Shown here: piece by piece, positions 17,026-25,793 of the stretch
Position numbering within the stretch: position 1 is the first letter of the stretch
Layout of the letters: each line of letters starts with the position of its first letter
Origin: Methanosphaerula subterraneus
GTDB taxonomy: Archaea > Halobacteriota > Methanomicrobia > Methanomicrobiales > Methanospirillaceae
Length of the DNA stretch: 64,000 nucleotides
Assembly (NCBI RefSeq): GCF_052055875.1
Contig: NZ_CP170508.1
Span: 434,001 to 498,000 of the forward strand
Reading direction: 5' to 3'
Program-made: the position numbers and the translations under genes
The notes under the pieces: model-generated
The model's input: the letters and a program-made list of their open reading frames with translations, nothing else
Told to the model about the DNA's origin: nothing
Databases searched by the model: none

Positions 17026-17460
17026 TCAGGCCGGGGCCGGAAGAATCCCGAGTTGGTACATAAGCCCCATCAGGTTCGTCTCCCCCCAGAGTTCAACGAT
17101 CTTCCCGTTCTGCACGCGGAAGATCTCGATTCCGGTCATCACGATCGGTCTTCCGGTCGGAGGCAGTCCCATGAATTCCCCGTTGTGGACGCCACGCGCC
17201 GTGAACCGGGCTGTCACCCGGTCTCCATCCTGCATCAGGTCTTCGATGGTCACCTGCAGGTCATGAAATGCGGCCCGGCAGGTGGTGATGATGGTCTTCA
17301 TCGCCTCGACTCCTGGGCCAGGTGCTGGCAGGGGGACATGCAGTGAAAATGCCGGGTCCAGGAGTGCATCGACTGCTGTGAGATTTCCCTGCGATGGCCC
17401 GACCTCGAAGAACTTCCGGACGACTGCCATCTCTGAACGCTCTGCTGGTATCTGTGTCAT
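17026..17460 (-). CDS. SnoaL-like/ester cyclase family protein
   Basis: A 144-residue cytosolic protein with the NTF2-like cone fold signature of SnoaL-type polyketide cyclases and 'ester cyclase' proteins. It begins with a helix around FFEVGPSQGNLTAVDALLDPAF. The core is TIEDLMQDGDRVTARFTARGVHNGEFMGLPPTGRPIVMTGIEIFRVQNGKIVELWGE. No substrate can be assigned. It is divergent from the TrmB regulator with only 55 bp between start codons, and that gap carries a 17-bp inverted repeat. The TrmB protein therefore probably controls this gene as well as itself. Confidence 0.82.
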   Translation of the reverse strand: MTQIPAERSEMAVVRKFFEVGPSQGNLTAVDALLDPAFSLHVPLPAPGPGVEAMKTIITTCRAAFHDLQVTIEDLMQDGDRVTARFTARGVHNGEFMGLPPTGRPIVMTGIEIFRVQNGKIVELWGETNLMGLMYQLGILPAPA

Positions 17461-17496
17461 AGAGTATTGATCAGCAGAAAGATATTTAATTCTGGT

Positions 17497-17513
17497 GTTA
17501 CTACAGTAGTAAC
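17497..17513. promoter_or_regulatory. 17-bp inverted repeat operator between SnoaL-like gene and TrmB regulator
   Basis: GTTACTACAGTAGTAAC has perfect 8-bp arms around one central A. It ends 2 nt before the TrmB ATG and lies between two divergent genes. Archaeal TrmB-family repressors bind inverted repeats near their promoters, so autoregulation is likely. Confidence 0.6.
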
Positions 17514-17515
17514 AG

Positions 17516-18313
17516 ATGGATCAAACCATTCAGAACCTTCTCCACCTGGGGCTCCGCGAGTACGAGGCGAAGATCTACGTGGCCCTCGTCGGGCTGGGTG
17601 AAGCGAATGTTCGCAGAATTCACGAAGTGAGCCGTGTTCCCCGGCCGCGGGTGTATGACGTGCTCACCACTCTGGCTGAGAAGGGGTTCATCGAGATACG
17701 GCAGGGGAGCCCGTCGATGTACCGTGCCGTCGACCCGGAGGTCGTGGTCTCCTATCTGAAGCGGGATCTCGATACCGCGGCAGAGGAGAGTGTGAAGGCG
17801 CTGGAGGCCCTGTCGGTGGATGCAGAGCAGAAGGCCGCCCCGATATGGTACGTCCACAGCGACTGGACCATCCAGCGGAACCTGGAGGTGCTGATCGAGG
17901 GGGTCGCCAGGGACCTGATCGTCCTCTGTTTCGAGGAAGAGACGCTGAAGAAGTTTCTGGGACCGGTCCAGGCGGTCGCGGCGGACCGATCCGTGAAGGT
18001 CCTCTTCCCCAGGGGGTATGCCGGCGTCGTCGCCCCCCCAGTGGGGATCACCTTCTATGAACCCGGACCGGCCGGCCCCTCCTTCGGTGCGAAGGTCGTG
18101 GACGAGGTCCTGGCGGTCCCCATCAGCCGGGAGGGGGCCGTCTTCAACCTCGAGTGCATCTTCATCGCCGATGACCAGCAGTCCATGCTCATCTACAACC
18201 AGAACGGGAGCCGGATGGCGGTGATCATCACCCTGCCGTTCATCACCGCCGTGCAGAGCCGGCTCTTCACCCGGATGCTCGAGCATGCCCACGAGGTGCA
18301 TGCCGGGGAATGA
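17516..18313 (+). CDS. TrmB-family transcriptional regulator
   Basis: A 265-residue regulator. The N-terminal winged helix (1-75, LGLREYEAKIYVALVGLGEANVRRIHEVSRVPRPRVYDVLTTLAEKGFIEI) is the canonical TrmB DNA-binding domain. The C-terminal part (about 95-260) resembles the TrmB effector-binding region related to phospholipase-D-like folds. TrmB proteins sense sugars or other small molecules; the ligand here is unknown. A perfect inverted repeat sits immediately before the start codon. The divergent SnoaL-like gene and the downstream cupin gene (63-nt gap) are likely targets. Confidence 0.88.
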   Translation: MDQTIQNLLHLGLREYEAKIYVALVGLGEANVRRIHEVSRVPRPRVYDVLTTLAEKGFIEIRQGSPSMYRAVDPEVVVSYLKRDLDTAAEESVKALEALSVDAEQKAAPIWYVHSDWTIQRNLEVLIEGVARDLIVLCFEEETLKKFLGPVQAVAADRSVKVLFPRGYAGVVAPPVGITFYEPGPAGPSFGAKVVDEVLAVPISREGAVFNLECIFIADDQQSMLIYNQNGSRMAVIITLPFITAVQSRLFTRMLEHAHEVHAGE

Positions 18314-18376
18314 ACGACCGATCTATTGAAATCGAAGAAGACTATTCATTACAAGAATCTGTCAGGAGAGATGGAA

Positions 18377-18721
18377 ATGAAATGTACTGACGTATCCATG
18401 GTTCAACCGAGCCAGAATCCGCACCAGGTCGATGTGCGCAGGATCTTTGAATCGCCGGCCCTCTCGGCCGTGGTCATCTCCCTCCAGCCGGGGGAGTCGC
18501 TCAAGAAGCACATCACCCCGGTCGACGTGCTCTTCTATGTGCTCGAAGGGACCGGGGTCGTCGAGATCGGCGAGGAACAGCAGGCCGTCGGCAAGGACGT
18601 GGCGGTGGAGAGTCCTGCGGGGATCCCACACCGCTGGATCAATGAGAGCGACGCCCTCTTCCGTGTCCTCGTCCTGAAGATGATGACGACCGGGAAGGGA
18701 AAGGACACCCGGCTGCTCTGA
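18377..18721 (+). CDS. Small cupin-domain protein
   Basis: A 114-residue single cupin. Motif 1 is seen as SLKKHITPVDVLFYVLEGTGVVEIGEE and motif 2 as ESPAGIPHRWINES, giving possible metal ligands (His after KK and the His of PHRW). I chose ATG 18377 because AGGAGAG lies exactly six bases upstream; the ATG at 18371 touches that site and would be too close. It follows the TrmB-family gene by 63 nt on the same strand. The role is unknown; such cupins bind small ligands or act as isomerases or dioxygenases. Confidence 0.8.
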   Translation: MKCTDVSMVQPSQNPHQVDVRRIFESPALSAVVISLQPGESLKKHITPVDVLFYVLEGTGVVEIGEEQQAVGKDVAVESPAGIPHRWINESDALFRVLVLKMMTTGKGKDTRLL

Positions 18722-18985
18722 GGAGAACAGAGCTGGCTCCCAAACCATTTTCACGGTCCTTATGCCAGACCCGGAGTCCGGCGATCGACACGCCGGCACC
18801 TTCGTCGACAGCGATGCCTGATGAGATACAAAACACCATGCCCAGCAGAGCGGGCAGAGGTACGGGAACGATCTGATGGATGAAAAATGAACTGTCCCCT
18901 TGTCTCCTCATTTTTGTTAAGGATGGTCGGAGTTAACCCTTCGTTGACAGGGTACCCCGATCTCTTTTTTACATTCTCAAAAAAA

Positions 18986-19075
18986 GGGCTCTGTTGAAAC
19001 CCTTTTCACTAGTACCTTATTTGATGATGTAAAGGAAAATGTATAGAGGTTTAAACTGAGGATTTCAACAAGCCC
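18986..19075. repeat. Possible 90-bp MITE-like element or hairpin
   Basis: GGGCTCTGTTGAAAC (18986-19000) faces GATTTCAACAAGCCC (19061-19075), giving near-complementary termini with one bulged dinucleotide. The interior is AT-rich and non-coding. The left motif recurs exactly at 41661-41675 and in inverted form at 21298-21311. The rest of the 360-bp gap after the cupin gene contains no convincing gene. It may be a small non-autonomous element or a solo transposon end. Confidence 0.4.
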
Positions 19076-19085
19076 GTGAATCTAC

Positions 19086-19509
19086 TTATTGTGTTTTAGG
19101 ATATTTTTTTTGAAAATCATAGATCGTAGACAGATAGGGTGAAGCGATCCCCTTTGCAATTAATTCTGAGAATCTTTGAAGGAAATGAGATTTTGAATAA
19201 TCGAGAGCAGCGAAGCCGATAGCACCTACTAACCCTGCTGATCCAGCAATATAAGTTCCGATCATGCCACAGGTAATGGAAATTGCAGAATAATAAGAAT
19301 CAGCATTAGTTTTTATTAATTGGGCATCCTGCCAAACATTGTCCAATATATCCCCTAACTCACCCCCATTTTTAATAATATTATCAACATTTTGCTCTCT
19401 AACTGCTATGTTCAACGCATTCCATATATTATAAAGATCTTCCGTTTTATATTGTGCAATTACCGCTTGACATGCACTTAGACTTTCGGGATAATTTGTT
19501 GTCTTTTTT
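19086..19509 (-). pseudogene. 3' half of an unknown 394-codon gene interrupted by an IS5-family element
   Basis: This fragment encodes the C-terminal 140 or so residues (LKKTTNYPESLSACQAVIA... to ...KKYPKTQ) of a gene whose 5' part lies at 20371-21131. It includes one strongly hydrophobic Gly-rich segment (ISITCGMIGTYIAGSAGLVG). Removing the 858-bp IS and one copy of the AGT duplication joins both halves in frame. The apparent start inside the IS end (METFGM...) is an artefact of the insertion. No family is recognised. The fragment is AT-rich compared with its GC-rich neighbours, which suggests recent acquisition. Confidence 0.7.
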
Positions 19510-19516
19510 AGTGAGC

Positions 19517-20035
19517 TCATCCCAAAAGTCTCCATAGTATCAGTATGCAGGCGATGATGACCAGCCCACGAAATGATTCTTCGAGCCGCTCATATCTGGG
19601 TGAGATTTTTCTGAATGCCTTGACCCAGCTAAAGAACCGTTCAACTGCTCCCCGAGAGCGGTAGATCATGGGATCGAATCGATATGATCGTCCCCTTTTG
19701 GGTCGCCTACGATTTCTCCGATTGACTGGGATCATCGTCTTAATTCCCCTTCTGCGATTGGTTGTTCTGATCGCGAGGGTATCATACGCTGCATCTGCGA
19801 GAATCTCCTTTGGTCGTGTGATCGACCTTCCAATCGGCCTTTGAATTCTGAACACCATCAACGTCGGATGATATGTCATCGCATCATGTACGTTCGCTGG
19901 AACAATGATGCAGGCGAGCGGTCTACCGTGCCGTTCGACGAGAACACTCATTTTGCTGCCTTGAATTCGATGCAGTCCGTCAAAGCCTAGCAATCCCCCT
20001 TTTTTCCCGGGATCGTGGTAGTATCGATCGAACAA
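19517..20035 (-). CDS. IS5-family transposase, OrfB part
   Basis: This is the C-terminal frame of the transposase. It contains the second catalytic Asp in EILADAAYDT and the Y-R-E-K signature in IYRSRGAVERFFSWVKAFRKI, including the catalytic Glu. The first catalytic Asp is in the upstream frame (SIDTTTIPGKKG). The frame opens without its own good start and overlaps OrfA by 49 nt, so it is expected to be made as an OrfA-OrfB fusion by -1 frameshifting. It ends a few bases inside the left terminal repeat. Confidence 0.85.
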   Translation of the reverse strand: MFDRYYHDPGKKGGLLGFDGLHRIQGSKMSVLVERHGRPLACIIVPANVHDAMTYHPTLMVFRIQRPIGRSITRPKEILADAAYDTLAIRTTNRRRGIKTMIPVNRRNRRRPKRGRSYRFDPMIYRSRGAVERFFSWVKAFRKISPRYERLEESFRGLVIIACILILWRLLG

Positions 20036-20322
20036 CAGGAGAGATCGAGCTGTGAGAGATCATAGCCTTGGTTTCGGATAAGGGCAAAGATCTGGTCATA
20101 TCTCCCCTGAGTGCTGAGTAACAGGTGAAACCGGTGTGTCGTAGATTTGGTGCCATACTGTCGGGGAACGTCAGTCCAGGAGCAACCGGTGGAAAGTACG
20201 TAAAGAATGCCATTGATCAATCCACGCTCATCAGAACGTGGACGACCCGTTGGAGGCTTTTGTGGGGGGAGTAAAGGGCGAATAAGATTCCAGAGATCAT
20301 CATCAATTTCGATGAAGGCCAT
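19987..20322 (-). CDS. IS5-family transposase, OrfA part with A AAA AAG slippery site
   Basis: A 111-residue N-terminal transposase part (MAFIEIDDDLWNLIRPLLPP...GRPRSDERGLINGILYVLSTGCSWTDVPRQYG) of the 'DUF4096' helix-turn-helix type found in IS5 transposases. Near its end the mRNA reads GGA AAA AAG GGG, a canonical A_AAA_AAG heptamer (positions 20005 to 19999). A -1 slip there continues into the OrfB frame and preserves the first catalytic Asp region. The ATG at 20322 lies about 48 bp inside the right terminal repeat. Confidence 0.85.
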   Translation of the reverse strand: MAFIEIDDDLWNLIRPLLPPQKPPTGRPRSDERGLINGILYVLSTGCSWTDVPRQYGTKSTTHRFHLLLSTQGRYDQIFALIRNQGYDLSQLDLSCCSIDTTTIPGKKGDC

Positions 20323-20370
20323 ACGGAGACCCTAGGGGATAATTGGAGATAATAGTTTTGGGAAGACCTC

Positions 20371-21131
20371 AGTAAAAAACTACCAATTTCTTGATGCTGT
20401 ATTTCTGATATGGACCTTGAATTAAGAAAACCATAATTAATGGCTTTGCGAAGCATTTCCATATCCAAGGGGCAAACTGCGTTAAAGGGTTCAGTTAATG
20501 GTTCAAGAAATATGGTACTAGCTACCCCTAAATAATCCAATGCAAAATATGGTTTTATTAAGATATTTTCAAGTACGATGTCAGCGATCTCATCGAAACC
20601 GAAATACCGCATTAATGCGAATTCAGAAATGAAGGTGTGGATTAAAAACTCCCCACCTTGCACAAATTTTAGCGTATTCCATTCTGGTGAAAACCGTAAT
20701 AGAGGCTTTATTTCCTTTTCGATTTGTTTATACATTTCTTCTGCAGGGCCGTTGAACTCTGATTTAATCCCCCTCACAGGGGGATGGAATTCTTCAAGAA
20801 TCGGTTGAAGGTAGTCGAATGATTGATATTTGGTCGGCATGGCCTCGAGAACAAATTGAATTTTTTTGGTTTCCTGAGCGAATTTTATCAGTTCAGGAAT
20901 ATCCTGTCTTTTTAAATCATAAACATCCAAAAACATGGTTTCGGACATCGGTTTTATAATAAATATTGACGTCCCAGCAAAGGGAATTTGTCCCCAAATT
21001 GAATGATTAGGAAACGCTTGGACATATGATATTGGTTTTTGTAGCGGATCGCATCTTTCGAGGATGCTATTGGATTTGGATATTCTCTCTTTTTCTTGGA
21101 TTTCATATTCTTCGAGGAAACCAATATCCAT
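20371..21131 (-). pseudogene. 5' half of the unknown gene interrupted by the IS5-family element
   Basis: This fragment encodes about 253 residues from MDIGFLEEYEIQEKERISKS to EIGSFL, where the IS begins. The open frame continues to 20217 only by reading into the IS. Joined to 19086-19509 it gives one 1,185-bp frame (394 residues), which is the main evidence that it was a single gene. The protein has no signal peptide or recognised domain; a Gly-rich hydrophobic segment lies near its C terminus. It is AT-rich. The whole locus is bracketed by inverted TGTTGAAA-type motifs at 18986 and 21311, so it may be cargo of a mobile element. Confidence 0.7.
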
Positions 21132-21297
21132 TATTAACAGACATCAGAGAAATTGAAATAGGTATCCAAGAGAAAAATCCGAGAGAACCTGAAGGCACGA
21201 AAAGATTGGTACCTAGTCAAGGAGATTAAGATCAAACTGATCTTCCATAAGTCCTGAACGCAGTTCAATCGGTCGTGATTGTCGTCATAGTTGGAGC

Positions 21298-21311
21298 ATT
21301 TCAACAGAGCC
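21298..21311. repeat. Inverted copy of the GGCTCTGTTGAAA motif
   Basis: ATTTCAACAGAGCC is the reverse complement of GGCTCTGTTGAAAT and faces the copy at 18986-19000. Both sit next to A-runs (seven A before the left copy, eight A after this one), as a target duplication might leave. It marks the right edge of the AT-rich, IS-interrupted locus. Confidence 0.45.
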
Positions 21312-21341
21312 AAAAAAAACCAAAAAAATGAAGGTGAATCT

Positions 21342-23360
21342 TTACCTTCCAAGCGGTGTTCCGCAGTTTTGAATTTTCTGCTGCATATCAGCACTCAGTT
21401 GTTTGACCAGCTCTGCATTGTACGAGCCGGAAGGCAGGTAATCTGGCGTATTGTTGAATATCTCCTGGGCTCCAACAGCATACGAACGTGATTTCGCAGC
21501 AAGCGATCCGTCTCTGACTGCCGTGTCGACGTCGGTTGCAAAGATTGAAACCGTGTTGTCGCTGTTACGGGTAATCTCGAACGTCCGGAACTGCTGAGGG
21601 AAGTCCCGTAATGATGCGGTCTCCACCTGCCAGAAGCCGAGTTCGGGATGGCTGGGGTCCGGTGATTTTAGTGCGGTGACCGTATTGGAATGACGATGTC
21701 CTGCAACCCACAGGATCAGGTTCGGATAGGTGTGCAGCTTGGCGATCAGATTATCCTCTGTTACCGAAGCGTTGGGGTTCCAATCCATATAGGGACCGAG
21801 AGCACCTCCCGTCTTCACCCCAATCGGGATATGCGCAGCGATGATCATCAGTTTCCCTTCAGCCTGCCCTTTGTCAAGTTCATGCACAAGCCAGGTGTAC
21901 CGTTCATCGTCCAGGGAACCACGCCCATAGTTCCCATCATCGAAATCGCTGGAACTCTGGGTATCATCGAGCACAATGACCTTGATCGGTACGTCAGACT
22001 TCGGTTCGAAGGTATAGCAGGCGAATCCTGTCGCTATCTCGGTCTGATTGAATCCATGCCCCTTCGGACTGGACGTGGTATTGAAAAATTCGCCCATCCA
22101 CTCGGACCGTGAAAGAGAACGGCGATTCGGATCGGCCGAAACGTTCGTAACGTTTGTGCTGTTGACGAGTCCTGCATCGATGACGTCACCGTTGGGCGTC
22201 GCACCGTCGATCACACCCATGTAGTAATCGCGCCTGGTGATGAAGTTGGGGAGGAAGATATTGCCCATCTTGAGAACCTGCTCGCCGGTACGGGACTGGT
22301 TGATGTACCCGTCAGGAGGGTATATCCCCATCCAGAAGTGATCGTGATTGCCGAGAGCCTGGTACCACGGGATCGTCGTATTCAGTCCTGCCGCCCTGTA
22401 TTCGTCCTGGTAATCATTCGCTGGTCCGGGGACCGGATCATCCCTGGCACCGGAATCGGGGATTATATTCTTGCCGTCAAAGACATCGATGAACCATCTC
22501 AATTCGTTATACTGATCGTTGTTGATGGCATCGCCCAATGCGATACCGAAATCAAAACGCTTCTTCTCGTTGAGGGCGTTTATCGTCTGGATGGCTGCAT
22601 CGAGAACCTGGGTTGTCAGGAGCATGACCGGTGAATAGGCTGAAGATACGTGCCCTTTGTAGCCAAAGAAGATCCCCTGAGCCGGCGTTTCTTCATCGGT
22701 GATGTGGATGTCGGTCATGGTGAAGAAATTCAGCAGTGTTGCAGTACTGGTGACCGAGGTAGTGTTGTACGCAGGTGACATGAGGTCCAGTCGTTTATCG
22801 TATCCGAGCCCCTCGCCGAACTGCCAGACGCCATAACCGTACCGTGAATAATTTGAAATGTTAGTCGGAAGAAGCGTCGGCGACGTTGAAGGCACGGAGA
22901 CCGGAAGCACAATTCTCTGGAGTGTCGTAAAAACATTGGAATCAATTGGATAACTGGCTGATAGTGAGTTATTCGAGATGGTTCCAGCAGGGATCGAGGC
23001 AACCGCTCCATACCGTACAGAGCCTGAGTCCTGTTCGATATATTCGGTAGGTGTTGCACTGGCTTGTACCGTGGCTGTCGCGTTGACCGTTTTGTTGACG
23101 GTTGTATTCAGTGGCGTGTTCACTGCAGTCGTGTTCAGCGGGGTACCGGCGGTGAGATTGCCGAGAGCCGGCGTGAGGTTCGGTTGTACCGACAGGTTCG
23201 GGGCTACTGTCACATCGGTGTGATTGACTGCAGCGGTCACATTGACGATACCCGGAGGAGAGGTGGTATTGGGTGCAGCAGGGGTATTCACACATCCAGC
23301 ACAGAGCAGACTGAAGAGTAATACCATGCCGAGACCCATCATCAGAGTTCTCTTCGACAT
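21342..23360 (-). CDS. Secreted lipoprotein metallophosphoesterase (TIGR03768-like)
   Basis: A 672-residue protein with a lipoprotein signal (lipobox LLCAGC near residue 22), then about 90 residues of Asn/Thr/Pro-rich linker. A large calcineurin-like phosphoesterase domain follows. Metal-binding motifs are visible in order: FTMTDIHITDE (DxH), ALGDAINND (GD), QALGNHDHFW (GNHD), IIAAHIPIG and VAGHRHSN (GHxH). The long insert-rich layout resembles the TIGR03768 family of prokaryotic metallophosphoesterases. It probably acts on phosphoesters outside the cell membrane; the substrate is unknown. A roughly 300-bp gap to the divergent M13 peptidase shows no gene. Confidence 0.83.
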   Translation of the reverse strand: MSKRTLMMGLGMVLLFSLLCAGCVNTPAAPNTTSPPGIVNVTAAVNHTDVTVAPNLSVQPNLTPALGNLTAGTPLNTTAVNTPLNTTVNKTVNATATVQASATPTEYIEQDSGSVRYGAVASIPAGTISNNSLSASYPIDSNVFTTLQRIVLPVSVPSTSPTLLPTNISNYSRYGYGVWQFGEGLGYDKRLDLMSPAYNTTSVTSTATLLNFFTMTDIHITDEETPAQGIFFGYKGHVSSAYSPVMLLTTQVLDAAIQTINALNEKKRFDFGIALGDAINNDQYNELRWFIDVFDGKNIIPDSGARDDPVPGPANDYQDEYRAAGLNTTIPWYQALGNHDHFWMGIYPPDGYINQSRTGEQVLKMGNIFLPNFITRRDYYMGVIDGATPNGDVIDAGLVNSTNVTNVSADPNRRSLSRSEWMGEFFNTTSSPKGHGFNQTEIATGFACYTFEPKSDVPIKVIVLDDTQSSSDFDDGNYGRGSLDDERYTWLVHELDKGQAEGKLMIIAAHIPIGVKTGGALGPYMDWNPNASVTEDNLIAKLHTYPNLILWVAGHRHSNTVTALKSPDPSHPELGFWQVETASLRDFPQQFRTFEITRNSDNTVSIFATDVDTAVRDGSLAAKSRSYAVGAQEIFNNTPDYLPSGSYNAELVKQLSADMQQKIQNCGTPLGR

Positions 23361-23678
23361 TGGTATAGTACTCTAATTTTCCAAATTTAAACCCATCATA
23401 TTTGTTCTGTGAGATATCCGGAGAATTTCACAAAAAACGAAAGGAACTGTTCAGATCCTACACCGTGTCGACAGATAACGGTGGTCTTTGGGAAGGAACG
23501 GTCTGTCTCACTCCATTGGAGATCCTGCAAGGTGACGAAGATCTTTTGAATATGCCGGGGATACGATCCGGTCTTCCGTGAAGTCCTGTATCGTCAGCGT
23601 AGAGATCGGGCCGCAGCCAGAACTTCGGCACGATGAATCGTTCGATGGCCCGGGCTTCTACTGTTCCATGCCGATTCC

Positions 23679-25793
23679 ATGGTCGGCCAAACAGTTTTCC
23701 CGTGTAAGACAAGACACCTACTCATTGTGAAAGCTGTGGTACTGATCCTCATCGTGGTCTTATGTCTTGTATCTGCCGGATGTTCCGGTCCTGCCGTAAA
23801 CGGGACGAAGGTTCCGGGTACCGTTACGCAGGCACCGGACAACGGGTCGACACTGAACCAGTCCGTCCGGCCGGGTGACGATTTTTACGGCTATGTGAAT
23901 GATGCATGGAATGCAGAGCACCCTGTTCCGGCCGATAAGGAGAGAATCACCACATTCTCCGAACTGCGGGATAAGGTAGACAAGGATCTTCATGCCCTCC
24001 TTCTCAACGCGTCAAACACCTCGCCAGGGAGTGCAGACCGGAATATCACCCTCATCGGTCAGTTCTACCGGTCGGGAATGGATAACGGGACGATCGACCG
24101 GGAAGGAATCCTTCCGCTCTCTGACGATCTCACGATGATCGACGCCATCGATTCCCGTACCAATCTGACCGATGCCACCCTCATTCTCCTGCAGCAGGGG
24201 TTCGGCCCGGTGTACTCCTATTATGCCGAGATCAATCCCCGGAACACGAGCGAGATGATCCCGGCCCTCGAACAGGGCGGGCTCGGGCTGCCTGACCGGG
24301 ACTATTACCTGAGGACCGACAACAAGAGCCTGGAGATCCAGGATGCCTACAAAAGCCACATCACCCGGGTTCTCCTGCTGACGGGAGAGCCGGCCGGCCA
24401 GGCTGCAGCCGACGCAAAGACCGTCTATTCGATGGAAAAGACCCTTGCCGCCGCCCAGTTCAGTTCAGAGGAGAACCAGGACCCTCAGAATACCACCAAC
24501 CTGGATACTCCTGCCGCACTGGAAGAAGCGTACCCTGCGATCGGGTGGGAGACGCTCTGCACCATCCCGGGGTCCGGGCCGATGACCCGGGTGGATGTCC
24601 ACCAGCCCCGGTATGTGAAAGAACTGGACACCCTGCTCGGGACAGCCCCTCTGGAAGACTGGAAGGTCTACCTGCGGTACCGCCTGATCGATGAGGCATC
24701 CCCCTATCTCAGTTCCCCCTTCGAAGAGGAGCATTTCGCCTTCTACAGTACCACCCTCAACGGTGTGGAGGAGAACCAACCCCGGTGGAAACGTGTCGTA
24801 TCGACGGAGAGCGATCGACTGGGCGATCTCGTCGGCAGGGCATATGTTGCTGCATATGTCGATCCCCGGACCCGCGAGATGGTATCAGCGATCTTCCTCT
24901 CCATCCGGCAGACCTTCGACGAGCGGATCGCGAACCTCACCTGGATGAGCACCTCCACGAAAGGTGCTGCCCGTGAGAAGCTTGCCGGCATGGGGGAGAA
25001 GATCGCGTATCCAGACCAGTGGATGGATTATTCCGGGCTGAACCTGTCCGGCTCGTATATCGGTAATATCCGTTCCGTCTCAACCTACAACTTCCTGCAT
25101 GGAGCAGACGGGCTGGACAGGATCGGCCGGCCGATCGATCCGGACGTCTGGGAAATAACCCCGCAGACGGTGAACGCCTTTTACGATCCGACCAGGAACG
25201 AGATGGTATTTCCTGCAGCGATCCTCCAGCCACCGTTCTTTGATCCGGATGCAGACCGAACGCTCAATTATGGTTCTCTCGGCTGGGTGATCGGGCACGA
25301 GATGACGCACGGTTTCGACCAGACGGGACGGCAGTACGACAGGGACGGGAACCTGAAGGACTGGTGGACAGAGGAGGATGTCGGGAGCTTCAACAACCGG
25401 ACGGCCCTGCTCGTGACCCAGTACAATGGGTTTGAGATCCTTCCCGGCCTCTATAACAACGGGAACCTCACCCTCGGAGAGAATATCGCCGATTTCGGGG
25501 GCCTGACCCTTGCCTATCATGCATGGAAGAAGACAGAGAACCTGTCATCAGGCCGGGAAGTATCCAATCACACCGCAGACCGGCGGTTCTTTATCGGGGC
25601 TTCACGCATCTGGAGGGGGAATTTCCGGGAGGATACGCTCCGCAACAGGGTGTATATCGATCCTCACACCACCGGTAAATACCGGGTGAACGGCGCCCTG
25701 TTCGATATTCCCGAGTTCTACGAGGCATTCCCGGAGATCCAGCCCGGCGATCTGCTGTACCGGAACGTCAGCCAGAGGCCGGTCATCTGGTAA
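23679..25793 (+). CDS. M13 (neprilysin-like) zinc metallopeptidase lipoprotein
   Basis: A 704-residue secreted peptidase of family M13. The zinc site is HEMTH (540-544) with the distal Glu in ENIADFGGL (E601, D605) and the NAFYDPTRNEMVFPAAILQPPFF substrate-binding strand before it. The N-terminal M13 domain begins with VRPGDDFYGYVNDAWN. A lipobox (LVSAGC) follows a hydrophobic core. ATG 23679 is the first ATG, but GTG 23727 (at the start of KAVVLILIVVLC) would give a more usual signal peptide. The length is typical of PepO-type enzymes. It likely degrades peptides at the cell surface. Confidence 0.92.
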   Translation: MVGQTVFPCKTRHLLIVKAVVLILIVVLCLVSAGCSGPAVNGTKVPGTVTQAPDNGSTLNQSVRPGDDFYGYVNDAWNAEHPVPADKERITTFSELRDKVDKDLHALLLNASNTSPGSADRNITLIGQFYRSGMDNGTIDREGILPLSDDLTMIDAIDSRTNLTDATLILLQQGFGPVYSYYAEINPRNTSEMIPALEQGGLGLPDRDYYLRTDNKSLEIQDAYKSHITRVLLLTGEPAGQAAADAKTVYSMEKTLAAAQFSSEENQDPQNTTNLDTPAALEEAYPAIGWETLCTIPGSGPMTRVDVHQPRYVKELDTLLGTAPLEDWKVYLRYRLIDEASPYLSSPFEEEHFAFYSTTLNGVEENQPRWKRVVSTESDRLGDLVGRAYVAAYVDPRTREMVSAIFLSIRQTFDERIANLTWMSTSTKGAAREKLAGMGEKIAYPDQWMDYSGLNLSGSYIGNIRSVSTYNFLHGADGLDRIGRPIDPDVWEITPQTVNAFYDPTRNEMVFPAAILQPPFFDPDADRTLNYGSLGWVIGHEMTHGFDQTGRQYDRDGNLKDWWTEEDVGSFNNRTALLVTQYNGFEILPGLYNNGNLTLGENIADFGGLTLAYHAWKKTENLSSGREVSNHTADRRFFIGASRIWRGNFREDTLRNRVYIDPHTTGKYRVNGALFDIPEFYEAFPEIQPGDLLYRNVSQRPVIW

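Larger units (their letters stand above)
19513..20370 (-). mobile_element. IS5-family insertion sequence, 858 bp
   Basis: The termini are GAGCTCATCCCAAAA (19513-19527) and the inverted GAGGTCTTCCCAAAA (20356-20370 read on the minus strand), matching at 13 of 15 positions. The flanks carry a direct repeat AGT (19510-19512 and 20371-20373), consistent with a 3-bp target duplication. Two overlapping minus-strand frames encode the transposase, joined by an apparent programmed -1 frameshift. The element has inserted into an unknown gene. It looks intact and potentially active. Confidence 0.88.

Noticed and set aside
20217..20370. C-terminal end of the 304-codon frame as genuine coding sequence
   Set aside because: These codons are read from inside the IS element, antisense-phase to its transposase; the true gene continues beyond the IS.
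23458..23712. 84-codon minus-strand frame between metallophosphoesterase and M13 genes
   Set aside because: No start signal, overlaps the signal-peptide region of the M13 gene, and has no recognisable motif.
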